Shown here: in pieces, positions 50,437-61,305 of the stretch | Numbering within the stretch: the first letter of the stretch is position 1 | How the letters are laid out: every line of letters starts with the position of its first letter | Assembly (NCBI RefSeq): GCF_003010935.1 | Contig: NZ_PGGN01000002.1 | Span: 558,001-622,000, forward strand | From: Phyllobacterium endophyticum | GTDB taxonomy: Bacteria > Pseudomonadota > Alphaproteobacteria > Rhizobiales > Rhizobiaceae | Length of the DNA: 64,000 nucleotides | Direction: 5' to 3' | The notes under the pieces: model-generated | Database searches by the model: none | Told to the model about the DNA's origin: nothing | Seen by the model: only the letters and a program-made list of their open reading frames with translations | Translations under genes and position numbers: made by a program

Positions 50437-51266
50437 TGTCCCTAAACTCCACCGTTTCCGCAGGCAATGTTGCGTTTTCCAACACTGGCCAATTGTCCCT
50501 GATCGCTGGCCCTTGCCAGATGGAAAGCCGTCAGCACGCCTTCGACATGGCTGGGGCCCTGAAAGAGCTGACTGGACAGCTTGGTATCGGCCTTGTGTAC
50601 AAATCGAGTTTCGACAAGGCAAATCGTACATCGCTGACTGGCCGGCGCGGGTTCGGCCTGGAAAACTCGCTGCCGGTCTTTGCGGATATCCGCAAAGAAC
50701 TCGGTCTGCCGACATTGACCGACGTTCATACGGAAGAGCAATGCGCCATTCTCGGCGAAGTCGTCGACGTCTTGCAAATCCCCGCGTTCCTGTGCCGCCA
50801 GACCGACTTTCTGATCGCCGCAGCCAAGACCGGCAAGGTCGTCAATATCAAGAAGGGCCAGTTCCTCGCGCCTTGGGACATGAAGAATGTCGTTGCCAAG
50901 GTTACGGAGAGCGGCAATCCCAATGTGATGGTAACGGAGCGTGGTGCTTCGTTCGGCTACAATACGCTGGTGTCGGATATGCGCTCGCTGCCCATCATGG
51001 CAGGTTTCGGCGCCCCGGTGATCTTCGATGCTACGCATTCGGTGCAGCAGCCGGGCGGACAGGGGGGCTCATCAGGCGGACAGCGCGAGTTCGTGGAAAC
51101 GCTCGCACGGGCAGCGGTGGCAGTGGGTGTTGCGGGTGTGTTCATCGAGACACACCAGGATCCGGATAACGCCCCGTCCGATGGTCCGAATATGGTGCCG
51201 TTGGCCCAAATGCCACGGCTCCTCGAGAAGCTCCTCGAGTTTGACCGCATAGCCAAGGCGGGTTGA
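50436..51266 (+). CDS. kdsA: 3-deoxy-8-phosphooctulonate synthase (Kdo-8-P synthase)
   Basis: A 276-residue TIM-barrel enzyme making Kdo-8-phosphate from PEP and arabinose-5-phosphate for the LPS core. Motifs are [78 protein letters not shown] and [20 protein letters not shown]. It serves the lipid A genes 20 kb away. Confidence 0.97.
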   Translation: MSLNSTVSAGNVAFSNTGQLSLIAGPCQMESRQHAFDMAGALKELTGQLGIGLVYKSSFDKANRTSLTGRRGFGLENSLPVFADIRKELGLPTLTDVHTEEQCAILGEVVDVLQIPAFLCRQTDFLIAAAKTGKVVNIKKGQFLAPWDMKNVVAKVTESGNPNVMVTERGASFGYNTLVSDMRSLPIMAGFGAPVIFDATHSVQQPGGQGGSSGGQREFVETLARAAVAVGVAGVFIETHQDPDNAPSDGPNMVPLAQMPRLLEKLLEFDRIAKAG

Positions 51267-51356
51267 AGTCTCGTTGGCAAAAAACTCAGTTTTTATGCAA
51301 CTCTGACGGAGGTTCGCTCATTATTACTGTATGGAAACGGGATAAGGAGCAAACAA

Positions 51357-51713
51357 ATGCCGACCACATCAGGACATACCAAAGCGATCCGGGCTTCCCG
51401 CGTCATAGGTACCAACGTGTATAATAGCACGGGGGAAAAAATCGGCGAAATCGAAGATGTGATGCTCGACAAGACGTCGGACTCCATCATGTTTGGCGTC
51501 GTCGGATTTGGTGGTTTTCTCGGAGTTGGAGAAAAGTACCACCCCGTGCCATGGAAACTATTGGACTATGACGAGGCAACTGGCGGCTATGTCGTTCCAT
51601 TCACCCGGGAGCAGTTGGAACAGGCGCCCGCTTACGGCATTTCGGAACTGACCGAGAACGATGGTCAGGCTCGGGACCGGTCGTTCACGTACTACAACGA
51701 TATAGCAGCCTAA
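51357..51713 (+). CDS. PRC-barrel domain-containing protein
   Basis: A 118-residue soluble protein with one PRC-barrel domain (IGTNVYNSTGEKIGEIEDVM, then SDSIMFGVVGFGGFLGVGEK and YHPVPWKLLDYDEATGGYVV). Rhizobia hold many such small proteins; their function is not established, and several are part of stress regulons. ATAAGGAG precedes ATG. It is a single-gene unit with a strong terminator. Confidence 0.9.
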   Translation: MPTTSGHTKAIRASRVIGTNVYNSTGEKIGEIEDVMLDKTSDSIMFGVVGFGGFLGVGEKYHPVPWKLLDYDEATGGYVVPFTREQLEQAPAYGISELTENDGQARDRSFTYYNDIAA

Positions 51714-53141
<1,428 letters not shown>

Positions 53142-53168
53142 GAATTGTCGAAGAAACTGGCGCTGACT

Positions 53169-53196
53169 AACTCTCCCCCACAATGGGGGGAGAGTT
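53169..53196. repeat. Palindromic element after eno
   Basis: AACTCTCCCCCA pairs with TGGGGGGAGAGTT around CAA, with one bulged G. Similar CTCCCCC/GGGGGAG palindromes are common intergenic repeats in Brucella and rhizobia as I recall them. It lies between eno and ftsB and could also end transcription from eno. Confidence 0.55.
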
Positions 53197-53308
53197 ACCA
53201 GTGCCCGTTTGAGTTGCGGTAATCGCCTGTTAAGCAAAACAATGTTTTATGGATGTCACGACAAATCGGACCATAACGGCCTGATACCCTGGCAATCCGG
53301 ACATTCCC

Positions 53309-53641
53309 ATGTGGACAAAACAGAGACGAAAAACCAAGCGCGGGCGCTTGATCGTGCCGCTTCTCGCCACCCTGTTTTTTGCCTACTTCGGTTTTCATGC
53401 CTATCATGGCGAGTACGGACTCTATTCCACAATCAAATTGCAGGAGCAGACCCTGTTGCTCCAGGCGCAACTCGAGGCGGTCAAGGCGACGCGTTCCGAG
53501 CTTGAACGCCAGGTCCGACTTATGCATGATGGCACCATCGAGAAGGATATGTTAGACGAACAGGCCCGCAGGGGATTGAACGTATCTCGTCCCGACGAAG
53601 TCACAATAATGCGTGGCTCCGGTGATTTAGCTATTAACTGA
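53309..53641 (+). CDS. ftsB: Septum formation initiator, FtsB-like
   Basis: A 110-residue bitopic division protein. A short basic cytoplasmic N-terminus (WTKQRRKTKRGR) is followed by one membrane helix (LIVPLLATLFFAYFGFHAYH), then a periplasmic coiled coil (TLLLQAQLEAVKATRSELER) and the C-terminal DMLDEQARRGLNVSRPDEVT typical of the DivIC/FtsB family. FtsB joins FtsL and FtsQ in the divisome. The place directly after eno is conserved across proteobacteria. Confidence 0.92.
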   Translation: MWTKQRRKTKRGRLIVPLLATLFFAYFGFHAYHGEYGLYSTIKLQEQTLLLQAQLEAVKATRSELERQVRLMHDGTIEKDMLDEQARRGLNVSRPDEVTIMRGSGDLAIN

Positions 53642-53769
53642 AATGTAGTTAACAGGTGTTTTCGTGTTTAATTTGAACGGTTTATTTGCATAGCTCTTAT
53701 TCGATTCTGCGTATTGTAACTTGCGAACCTGCTGCTATTCTCGTGCGACCAAATCACAGGGAGTGAGAA

Positions 53770-54801
53770 ATGGCCACGAGGGCGAAAAAAAGCCCTGCGC
53801 GTTCTGCGCAGACCTCTGCTATCAAAGCACCAAAACCCATACAGTTCAGTAAGGACCAAGAGCTAGAAGCCTATCGGCACATGCTGCTGATCCGCCGTTT
53901 TGAAGAAAAGGCCGGCCAGCTCTATGGCATGGGCTTTATCGGTGGTTTTTGCCACCTGTATATCGGCCAGGAGGCCGTCGTTACCGGAATGCAGTTGTCG
54001 CTGAAGGAAGGTGACCAGGTCATTACCGGCTATCGTGATCACGGCCATATGCTGGCTTGCGGCATGAGTCCACGCGGGGTCATGGCCGAGCTTACCGGGC
54101 GCCGCGGCGGCTTGTCCAAGGGCAAGGGTGGCTCTATGCACATGTTCTCGAAGGAGAAACATTTCTACGGCGGACACGGGATTGTTGGCGCGCAGGTGTC
54201 TCTCGGAACCGGCTTGGCTTTCGCCAACCGCTACCGCGACAATGGCAATGTTTCGCTCGCCTATTTCGGCGACGGAGCTGCCAATCAGGGCCAGGTTTAT
54301 GAAAGCTTCAACATGGCTTCGCTATGGAAGCTGCCGGTTGTCTATATTATCGAGAACAATCGCTATGCCATGGGAACGTCGGTGTCTCGTGCGTCGGCAG
54401 AGACCGACTTCTCAAAACGCGGTATCTCGTTCAACATTCCTGGAATTCAGGTCGATGGCATGGACGTGCGGGCTGTAAAGGCCGCCGGCGACGAAGCTAC
54501 CGCGTGGGCTCGTTCGGGCAAGGGGCCCATGATCCTTGAAATGCAGACCTATCGCTATCGCGGGCATTCCATGTCCGATCCCGCGAAGTACCGTACCAAG
54601 GACGAAGTGCAGAAGATGCGCTCCGACCACGATCCTATCGAGCAGGTGAAGCACCGATTAGTCGAAAACGGATGGTCGACCGAGGATGACCTGAAGAAGA
54701 TCGACAAGGATGTTCGCGATATCGTGGCTGATGCCGCGGATTTCGCTCAGTCCGATCCGGAGCCGGATGCATCCGAGCTTTACACCGACATTCTGCTCTA
54801 A
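53770..54801 (+). CDS. pdhA: Pyruvate dehydrogenase E1 component, alpha subunit
   Basis: A 343-residue thiamine-dependent subunit. Motifs are [40 protein letters not shown] and the thiamine-diphosphate motif from [20 protein letters not shown] through VVYIIENN. The phosphorylation-loop-like [20 protein letters not shown] is also present. The first 25 residues are a basic Lys/Ala/Ser-rich tail. It is the first gene of the pdhABC-lpdA operon. Confidence 0.97.
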   Translation: MATRAKKSPARSAQTSAIKAPKPIQFSKDQELEAYRHMLLIRRFEEKAGQLYGMGFIGGFCHLYIGQEAVVTGMQLSLKEGDQVITGYRDHGHMLACGMSPRGVMAELTGRRGGLSKGKGGSMHMFSKEKHFYGGHGIVGAQVSLGTGLAFANRYRDNGNVSLAYFGDGAANQGQVYESFNMASLWKLPVVYIIENNRYAMGTSVSRASAETDFSKRGISFNIPGIQVDGMDVRAVKAAGDEATAWARSGKGPMILEMQTYRYRGHSMSDPAKYRTKDEVQKMRSDHDPIEQVKHRLVENGWSTEDDLKKIDKDVRDIVADAADFAQSDPEPDASELYTDILL

Positions 54802-54814
54802 GGGAGGCGCGATA

Positions 54815-56215
54815 ATGCCTGTAGATATTCTGATGCCAGCGCTCTCACCGACCATGGAAGAGGGCAAACTGTCAAAATGGCTGAAAAAGGAAGGCGACAA
54901 GGTCACTTCCGGAGATGTGCTTGCCGAAATCGAAACAGACAAGGCGACCATGGAAGTGGAGGCTGTCGATGAGGGAACGCTCGGAAAGATCCTGGTTCCC
55001 GAAGGTACAGACAATGTCAAGGTGAATGCGGTTATCGCGGTCTTGCTAGGCGATGGCGAAAGCGCCGACGCTGCAGACGCCGCGCCAGCGGCATCGCCGG
55101 CTGCCCCAACACCTCCGGACATGGAAGAGGAGCCTGCGAAGAACGTGGAGCCTGAAAAGTCAGCTGCTTCCGTTCCCGCCGCACCGAAGGCCGAGATCGC
55201 CGCTGATCCGGACATTCCGGCCGGAACAGAGATGGTTTCCACGACAGTTCGTGAAGCATTGCGCGACGCTATGGCCGAGGAGATGCGCCGCGATCCCAAC
55301 GTCTTCATCATGGGTGAGGAAGTCGCCGAGTACCAGGGCGCTTACAAGATCACGCAGGGTCTGCTTGACGAATTCGGGCCGCGCCGCGTTGTCGATACTC
55401 CGATCACGGAACATGGTTTTGCCGGCGTCGGCGTTGGCGCAGCGATGACGGGCTTGCGCCCTATCGTCGAGTTCATGACCTTCAACTTCGCCATGCAGGC
55501 CATCGATCAGATCATTAATTCCGCCGCCAAGACGCTTTACATGTCCGGTGGCCAGATGGGCGCGCCAATGGTATTTCGCGGTCCGAGCGGCGCAGCCGCC
55601 CGCGTCGCTGCCCAGCACTCGCAGTGTTATGCTGCCTGGTACAGCCATATTCCCGGCCTGAAAGTGGTGATGCCGTATACGGCCGCCGACGCAAAAGGCC
55701 TGCTCAAGGCTGCTATTCGCGACCCAAATCCGGTGATCTTCCTCGAAAACGAAATCCTCTATGGACATTCATTCGATGTACCCAAGCTGGACGATTTCGT
55801 TCTACCAATCGGTAAGGCGCGCATCCACAAGACTGGCAAGGACGTGACACTCGTATCCTTCGGGATTGGCATGAACTACACGGTCAAGGCAGAGATGGAA
55901 CTCGCCAAGCTCGGCATCGATGCGGAAATCATCGATCTGCGCACGATTCGGCCGATGGATATCCCGACTGTCATTGAATCGGTGAAGAAGACCGGGCGGT
56001 GCGTCACAATCGAAGAGGGCTACCCACAATCCTCGGTTGGGACGGAAATCGCCACGCGTGTCATGCAGCAAGCGTTCGACTATCTCGATGCCCCAATCCT
56101 GACAATCGCCGGCAAGGATGTGCCAATGCCTTATGCGGCCAATCTTGAGAAGCTGGCGTTGCCGAACGTTCAGGAAATCGTCGACGCCGTCAAAGCTGTG
56201 ACCTACACCGCCTAA
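54815..56215 (+). CDS. pdhB: Pyruvate dehydrogenase E1 beta subunit with N-terminal lipoyl domain
   Basis: A 466-residue protein. Residues 1-78 form a lipoyl domain with the modified Lys in [17 protein letters not shown]; an Ala/Pro/Glu-rich linker follows up to about residue 138. The transketolase-like part starts [20 protein letters not shown] and has [21 protein letters not shown] lipoylated E1 beta is a known trait of alphaproteobacterial PDH complexes. ATG at 54815 with AGGGAGG upstream is the start; an upstream frame overlapping pdhA is ignored. Confidence 0.97.
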   Translation: MPVDILMPALSPTMEEGKLSKWLKKEGDKVTSGDVLAEIETDKATMEVEAVDEGTLGKILVPEGTDNVKVNAVIAVLLGDGESADAADAAPAASPAAPTPPDMEEEPAKNVEPEKSAASVPAAPKAEIAADPDIPAGTEMVSTTVREALRDAMAEEMRRDPNVFIMGEEVAEYQGAYKITQGLLDEFGPRRVVDTPITEHGFAGVGVGAAMTGLRPIVEFMTFNFAMQAIDQIINSAAKTLYMSGGQMGAPMVFRGPSGAAARVAAQHSQCYAAWYSHIPGLKVVMPYTAADAKGLLKAAIRDPNPVIFLENEILYGHSFDVPKLDDFVLPIGKARIHKTGKDVTLVSFGIGMNYTVKAEMELAKLGIDAEIIDLRTIRPMDIPTVIESVKKTGRCVTIEEGYPQSSVGTEIATRVMQQAFDYLDAPILTIAGKDVPMPYAANLEKLALPNVQEIVDAVKAVTYTA

Positions 56216-56230
56216 GGGGAGGAACCCGAT

Positions 56231-57589
56231 ATGCCGATCAATATCACCATGCCGGCGCTTTCTCCTACGATGGAAGAAGGCAACCTCGCGAAATGGCTGG
56301 TCAAGGAAGGCGACAAGGTCACGTCCGGTGACGTGATCGCCGAAATTGAAACCGACAAGGCGACGATGGAAGTCGAAGCTGTCGATGAAGGCACTGTAGC
56401 CAGGATTGTTGTTCCTGCAGGTACCGAGGGTGTCAAGGTCAATGCACTGATCGCCATCCTGGCGGGTGAGGGTGAGGATGTTGCCGCGGCTGGCAAGGGT
56501 GATGGCGGTGCCGCTCCTGCCAAGGCGGAAGCGCCGAAGGAAGAAAAGAAAGCGGACGTTGCGCCTGAAGCACCCAAGACTGAGGCTGCGCCGAAAGCTC
56601 CCGCGCCGACAACAACGTCTGCGCCTGCGAAGACCGGTGAACGCCCATTCTCGTCGCCACTGGCTCGGCGCATCGCCAAGGATGCAGGCATCGAACTTAG
56701 CGCGGTGACTGGTTCGGGCCCTCACGGACGTGTCATCAAGAAGGATGTCGAGGCGGCTATTTCTGGCGGTGGCGCAAAAGCGGCCCCGCTTGCTGGACCG
56801 ACACCAACAACAGCAGCGGCTGCTCCCGTTGCCAAGCCAATGTCCGATGACACCGTGCTCAAGCTGTTTGAACAGGGAACGTACGAGCTGGTGCCGCACG
56901 ATGGCATGCGCAAGACTATCGCCAAGCGTTTGCTCGAAGCCAAGTCGACTGTTCCGCATTTCTACCTGACCGTCGATTGCGAACTTGATGCACTGCTTGC
57001 TCTTCGCGCGCAGATCAATGCCGCTTCGCCCATGCGCAAGACAGAGAAGGGTGATGTTCCAGCTTACAAGCTTTCAGTGAACGATATGATCATCAAGGCG
57101 ATGGCGTTGGCACTGCGCGATGTACCAGAGGCAAACGTCTCGTGGACGGAAGCCAATATGGTCAAGCACAAGCATTCCGACGTCGGAGTTGCCGTCTCTA
57201 TTCCCGGTGGGTTGATCACACCCATTATCCGCAGGGCGGAAGAGAAGACGCTTTCAGCTATTTCCAACGAAATGAAGGATCTCGCGAAGCGCGCACGTGA
57301 CCGCAAGCTCAAGCCTGAGGAGTATCAGGGCGGGACGACGGCCGTTTCCAACCTGGGCATGTTCGGTGTCAAGGACTTTGCGGCGATCATCAATCCACCG
57401 CACGCCACAATTCTCGCGATTGGTGCGGGCGAGGAGCGGGCTGTGGTCAAGAAGGGCGAGATCAAGGTTGCAACCGTAATGTCCGTGACGCTTTCGACCG
57501 ATCATCGTGCCGTTGACGGCGCTCTGGGTGCAGAACTTGCTCAGGCCTTCAAGCGTCACATCGAAAATCCGATGGGCATGCTGGTCTGA
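56231..57589 (+). CDS. pdhC: Dihydrolipoyllysine-residue acetyltransferase (E2)
   Basis: A 452-residue core of the PDH complex. It has one lipoyl domain (residues 1-80, [17 protein letters not shown]), an Ala/Pro/Lys linker, the E3-binding domain (SSPLARRIAKDAGIELSAVT to GPHGRVIKKDVE, about 137-175) and the catalytic domain ending STDHRAVDGALGAELAQAF, with the active-site His and Asp. The lipoyl domain is nearly identical to that of pdhB, which points to duplication or conversion. Confidence 0.97.
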   Translation: MPINITMPALSPTMEEGNLAKWLVKEGDKVTSGDVIAEIETDKATMEVEAVDEGTVARIVVPAGTEGVKVNALIAILAGEGEDVAAAGKGDGGAAPAKAEAPKEEKKADVAPEAPKTEAAPKAPAPTTTSAPAKTGERPFSSPLARRIAKDAGIELSAVTGSGPHGRVIKKDVEAAISGGGAKAAPLAGPTPTTAAAAPVAKPMSDDTVLKLFEQGTYELVPHDGMRKTIAKRLLEAKSTVPHFYLTVDCELDALLALRAQINAASPMRKTEKGDVPAYKLSVNDMIIKAMALALRDVPEANVSWTEANMVKHKHSDVGVAVSIPGGLITPIIRRAEEKTLSAISNEMKDLAKRARDRKLKPEEYQGGTTAVSNLGMFGVKDFAAIINPPHATILAIGAGEERAVVKKGEIKVATVMSVTLSTDHRAVDGALGAELAQAFKRHIENPMGMLV

Positions 57590-57597
57590 GAAACGCC

Positions 57598-58236
57598 ATG
57601 AAAACCATACTTTGCTATGGAGATTCGTTAACATGGGGGTACATTCCGGATGGCACGGGCCGCCACGCGCTCAACGATCGCTGGCCCATGGTGCTTCAGG
57701 CCGAGATTGGTCCTGACGTTCACGTCGTGACTGATGGCCTCAATGGCCGCACGACCGCCTATGACGATCATTTGTCCGGGTTTGAACGCAATGGCGCCAA
57801 GACGCTGACCACCGTACTTGGCACTCATTTTCCGCTCGACCTGGTGATTATCATGCTCGGCACCAACGACATGAAAAACTTCATCTGCGGCAATGCTCAA
57901 GGTACGAAGCGCGGTATTCAGCGGTTGATCGAAATCGTTCGCACCGCGCCTTATCAAATGGACGCTCAAATTCCGGAGATTCTTGTGATCTCACCTCCGG
58001 CTCTGACGCCTATAGACGACACGGACTTCCAGCGAACGTTCGAACAGGGCGTCGAACAATCAAGCCTGCTCGCTGGACTCTACAAGAATGCCGCTGAGTT
58101 CGCGGATTGTGCGTTCTTCGACGCCGGTTCGGTCGCAAGAACGTCGCCGCTCGACGGCGTACATCTTGATGCAGATAACACAAGGGCAATCGGCAAAGCG
58201 ATTGCGCCTATCGTTCGAGGCATACTCGAAATTTAG
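57598..58236 (+). CDS. SGNH/GDSL family hydrolase
   Basis: A 212-residue serine hydrolase of the arylesterase-like group. Block I is TILCYGDSLTWGYIPDGTGR with the nucleophile Ser, block II has VTDGLNGRTTAYDDH, block III is LGTNDMKN, and the Asp/His pair is DGVHLDADN. There is no signal peptide, so it is cytosolic. It starts eight bases after pdhC and ends 18 bases before lpdA, so it is transcribed with the PDH complex although no known step there needs an esterase. The substrate is unknown. Confidence 0.92.
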   Translation: MKTILCYGDSLTWGYIPDGTGRHALNDRWPMVLQAEIGPDVHVVTDGLNGRTTAYDDHLSGFERNGAKTLTTVLGTHFPLDLVIIMLGTNDMKNFICGNAQGTKRGIQRLIEIVRTAPYQMDAQIPEILVISPPALTPIDDTDFQRTFEQGVEQSSLLAGLYKNAAEFADCAFFDAGSVARTSPLDGVHLDADNTRAIGKAIAPIVRGILEI

Positions 58237-58254
58237 TTCAGGAGGACAACGGTC

Positions 58255-59700
58255 TTGGCCAACAATTACGACGTAATAATCATTGGTTCGGGCCCCGGCG
58301 GCTACGTTACCGCCATCCGTTCTGCGCAACTTGGGCTCAAGACTGCGATCGTTGAGCGTGAACATCTTGGAGGTATTTGCCTGAACTGGGGTTGCATTCC
58401 CACGAAGGCACTCCTGCGCTCCGCCGAAATCTTCCATTACGGCCAGCATGCCAAGGACTATGGTTTAAGCATCGAGGGTAAGATTTCCGCTGATGTCAAG
58501 GCCGTGGTGCAGCGATCACGTGGCGTCTCAGGCCGTCTCAACGCCGGCGTCGGCTTCCTCATGAAAAAGAACAAGGTCGATGTGATATGGGGTGAGGCCA
58601 AGCTGTCAAAGCCAGGTGAAATCGTCGTCTCGAAGTCTTCGAAGAAGCCCATGGAGCCGCAGCCTCCGCTGCCCAAGAACGCTCTTGGTGAGGGAACTTA
58701 TTCGGCTAAGCACATTATTCTCGCTACAGGAGCCCGTCCGCGCGCGCTGCCGGGGATCGAGCCGGATGGCAAACTGATCTGGACCTATTTTGAGGCGATG
58801 GTGCCGCCGGAAATGCCAAAATCCCTTGTGGTGATGGGCTCTGGAGCTATCGGCATCGAGTTTGCCTCGTTCTACCGCACAATGGGTGCGGAAGTGACTG
58901 TTGTCGAACTTCTCTCCAACGTCATGCCGGTTGAGGATGCCGAGATTTCCGCAATCGCTCGGAAACAGTTTGAAAAGCAGGGGATGAAGATCATCACCGA
59001 TGCCAAGGTGACGAAAGTCGAGAAGGCTGCGAATTCAATCACCGCTCATGTCGAAACCAAGGACGGCAAGGTTGAGAAGATTGCGGCGGACCGCCTGATT
59101 TCCGCGGTCGGGGTTCAGGGAAATATCGAGAATCTTGGACTTGAGGCTTTGGGCATCAAGACGGATCGTGGCTGTGTCGTCGTTGACGGCTACGGCAAGA
59201 CAAGCGTGCCCGGCATCTATGCCATAGGCGATGTCGCAGGGCCTCCGATGCTCGCGCACAAGGCCGAACATGAGGGCGTTATCTGCATTGAAAAGATCGC
59301 CAATTTCCCTGGCGTGCATCCGATCGAAAAGGACAAGATACCGGGCTGCACCTACTGCCAGCCGCAGGTTGCGTCGGTGGGGCTCACCGAAGCGAAAGCC
59401 AAGGAAAACGGCCGCGAGATCCGCGTCGGACGCTTCCCGTTCGCCGCAAATGGCAAGGCGATCGCCCTCGGGGAGGATCAGGGGCTGATCAAGACTATCT
59501 TCGACAAGAAAACCGGGCAATTGATTGGCGCCCATATGGTCGGTGCGGAAGTCACTGAGCTCATCCAGGGCTTTGTCGTGGCGATGAATCTCGAGACGAC
59601 TGAAGAAGAACTGATGCATACTGTGTTCCCGCACCCCACCTTGTCGGAGATGATGAAGGAGAGCGTGCTGGATGCCTATGGGCGCGTGTTGAATGCCTGA
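58255..59700 (+). CDS. lpdA: Dihydrolipoyl dehydrogenase (E3)
   Basis: A 481-residue flavoenzyme reoxidising lipoamide. The FAD-binding start is DVIIIGSGPGGYVTAIRSAQ, the redox disulfide is GGICLNWGCIPTKALLRSAE, the NAD-binding motif MGSGAIGIEFASFYRTMGAE, and the C-terminal catalytic His-Glu lies in HTVFPHPTLSEMM. The start is TTG at 58255, supported by AGGAGG 8-13 bases upstream. A short insertion (KKPMEPQPPLPKNALGEGTY) is usual for the rhizobial PDH-linked form. Confidence 0.97.
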   Translation: MANNYDVIIIGSGPGGYVTAIRSAQLGLKTAIVEREHLGGICLNWGCIPTKALLRSAEIFHYGQHAKDYGLSIEGKISADVKAVVQRSRGVSGRLNAGVGFLMKKNKVDVIWGEAKLSKPGEIVVSKSSKKPMEPQPPLPKNALGEGTYSAKHIILATGARPRALPGIEPDGKLIWTYFEAMVPPEMPKSLVVMGSGAIGIEFASFYRTMGAEVTVVELLSNVMPVEDAEISAIARKQFEKQGMKIITDAKVTKVEKAANSITAHVETKDGKVEKIAADRLISAVGVQGNIENLGLEALGIKTDRGCVVVDGYGKTSVPGIYAIGDVAGPPMLAHKAEHEGVICIEKIANFPGVHPIEKDKIPGCTYCQPQVASVGLTEAKAKENGREIRVGRFPFAANGKAIALGEDQGLIKTIFDKKTGQLIGAHMVGAEVTELIQGFVVAMNLETTEEELMHTVFPHPTLSEMMKESVLDAYGRVLNA

Positions 59701-59763
59701 TGTCGACTGTTTCTCTCCTTGTGAGAGTAAAATCGGCACCATTGAAAACGAAAGGGAACTGAG

Positions 59764-60027
59764 CTGGTCGCTGTAAGGGATAGCAGGTTCTGGATCAGGC
59801 TTTCCTGGACGATCCTCAAGTGGTCAACGCTGATCGGTCTTCTGCTCGGCTTTGTGCCTTCTGCCTTGAGTCTCGTTTCAGGCAACACCATATCCGTCAG
59901 CGGAACCGCGATCAGCGGTTGGACGGGCGTCTGGACCGTAACCCTGGCTTGCGGGTTGGGTGGTTTTCTTTTCGGTGCTATATGGGCCTTGGTGTTCCGC
60001 GCCCTTGCGATTGCATCAGAGCGATAA
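59764..60027 (+). CDS. Small membrane protein, probable CTG start (easily missed)
   Basis: Between lpdA and the glsB-like gene a frame of 87 codons runs from 59746, after a stop, to TAA at 60025-60027. It contains no ATG, GTG or TTG early enough, but CTG at 59764 has AAAGGGA six bases upstream. The product begins VAVRDSRFWIRLSWTILKW and has two clear membrane helices (LIGLLLGFVPSALSLV and VTLACGLGGFLFGAIWALVF). The stop overlaps an ATG of the next gene (TAATG), as in coupled operons. I know no family for it. A later GTG would leave less than a full first helix. Confidence 0.55.
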   Translation: MVAVRDSRFWIRLSWTILKWSTLIGLLLGFVPSALSLVSGNTISVSGTAISGWTGVWTVTLACGLGGFLFGAIWALVFRALAIASER

Positions 60028-60041
60028 TGACGGAGAAGAAG

Positions 60042-60320
60042 ATGGATCAGCCAGTTGGTATCATGGGCATGCCCGGTGTTGGTTTCTTTGGAATGTTGTT
60101 GATTGGATTCATCGCTGGTTATATCGCCGAAAAGGCGATGAATCGCGAGCACGGCCTTTTCACCAACATTCTCGTCGGCATTGCCGGCTCGTTTTTCGGC
60201 GGTACGCTGGCGGGCCTGCTTGATTTCAACTTCTACGGATTCTTTGGAAATTTGATCGTCGCGACAGTCGGCGCACTTCTTATCCTGTGGGTTTTCGGCA
60301 AGGCCAAGCCTGCGAGCTAG
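60042..60320 (+). CDS. GlsB/YeaQ/YmgE-family stress-associated membrane protein
   Basis: A 92-residue protein of three membrane helices rich in glycine (GFFGMLLIGFIAGYIAEKAM, TNILVGIAGSFFGGTLAGLL, NLIVATVGALLILWVF), matching the transglycosylase-associated (GlsB/YeaQ/YmgE) family. ATG at 60042 has GGAG well placed; an in-frame ATG at 60027 overlaps the upstream stop and is possible. The family is often stress-induced, with unknown function. The pair of small membrane genes lies between lpdA and lipA. Confidence 0.85.
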   Translation: MDQPVGIMGMPGVGFFGMLLIGFIAGYIAEKAMNREHGLFTNILVGIAGSFFGGTLAGLLDFNFYGFFGNLIVATVGALLILWVFGKAKPAS

Positions 60321-60334
60321 TCTAGGACAATTTG

Positions 60335-61300
60335 ATGGTAACGGTACTCGACACGATCGATCAAAAGCGGCGGCTTCGTCATCCCGAGAAGGCGCATCGT
60401 CCGGACTCGGAGATTCTGAAAAAGCCTGACTGGATCAGAGTCAAGGCGCCCGTCTCAAAGGGCTACTCGGAAACACGTGATATCGTGCGCTCGCACAACC
60501 TCGTGACGGTTTGCGAAGAGGCTGGCTGTCCCAATATCGGCGAGTGCTGGGATAAGAAACACGCAACGTTCATGATCATGGGTGAAATTTGCACCCGTGC
60601 TTGCGCCTTTTGCAACGTGGCGACGGGTCTGCCAACGACGCTCGACCCCAATGAGCCGGAAAATGTCGGCAAGGCCGTCCTGAAGATGGGCCTGCAGCAC
60701 GTTGTTATCACTTCAGTCGACCGTGATGATCTCGCCGATGGCGGCGCCCAGCATTTCGCCGATGTGATCCATGCAATTCGGCGTATTTCGCCCGGCACGA
60801 CAATAGAGATTTTGACGCCGGACTTCTTGCGCAAGGAAGGCGCTCTTGAAATCGTGGTCGCCGCACGTCCCGATGTTTTCAACCACAATCTGGAGACTGT
60901 GCCGTCCAACTACCTCAAGGTTCGCCCGGGCGCACGTTATTTCCATTCGATCCGGTTGTTGCAGCGCGTGAAGGAACTTGATCCGACAATTTTTACCAAG
61001 TCCGGCATCATGGTCGGATTAGGCGAAGAACGGAACGAAGTACTGCAGCTCATGGATGATCTGCGCTCGGCAGACGTGGATTTCATGACCATAGGCCAAT
61101 ATCTGCAGCCAACACGCAAGCATCACCCCGTGCTGAACTACGTAACGCCCGACGAGTTCAAATCCTATGCGACGATTGCCAGGACAAAAGGGTTCCTTGT
61201 CGTTGCATCGAGCCCGCTGACGCGTTCGTCGCACCACGCCGGTGAGGATTTTGCGAGACTAAGGGCTGCACGTGAAGCGCTGCACGCAGGTCGAAGCTAA
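60335..61300 (+). CDS. lipA: Lipoyl synthase
   Basis: A 321-residue radical-SAM enzyme adding sulfur to octanoyl-lysine. The auxiliary cluster is [13 protein letters not shown], the radical-SAM cluster [14 protein letters not shown] (CX3CX2C), and the C-terminal serine ligand lies in [20 protein letters not shown]. It lipoylates the E1 beta and E2 proteins encoded just upstream, which explains its place. ATG at 60335 is used; the preceding TTG is unlikely. Confidence 0.98.
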   Translation: MVTVLDTIDQKRRLRHPEKAHRPDSEILKKPDWIRVKAPVSKGYSETRDIVRSHNLVTVCEEAGCPNIGECWDKKHATFMIMGEICTRACAFCNVATGLPTTLDPNEPENVGKAVLKMGLQHVVITSVDRDDLADGGAQHFADVIHAIRRISPGTTIEILTPDFLRKEGALEIVVAARPDVFNHNLETVPSNYLKVRPGARYFHSIRLLQRVKELDPTIFTKSGIMVGLGEERNEVLQLMDDLRSADVDFMTIGQYLQPTRKHHPVLNYVTPDEFKSYATIARTKGFLVVASSPLTRSSHHAGEDFARLRAAREALHAGRS

Positions 61301-61305
61301 GTCGA

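Noticed and set aside
55802-56959. Minus-strand open frame of 385 codons over pdhB/pdhC
   Set aside because: It is a shadow of the two PDH genes, with biased composition and no motif.
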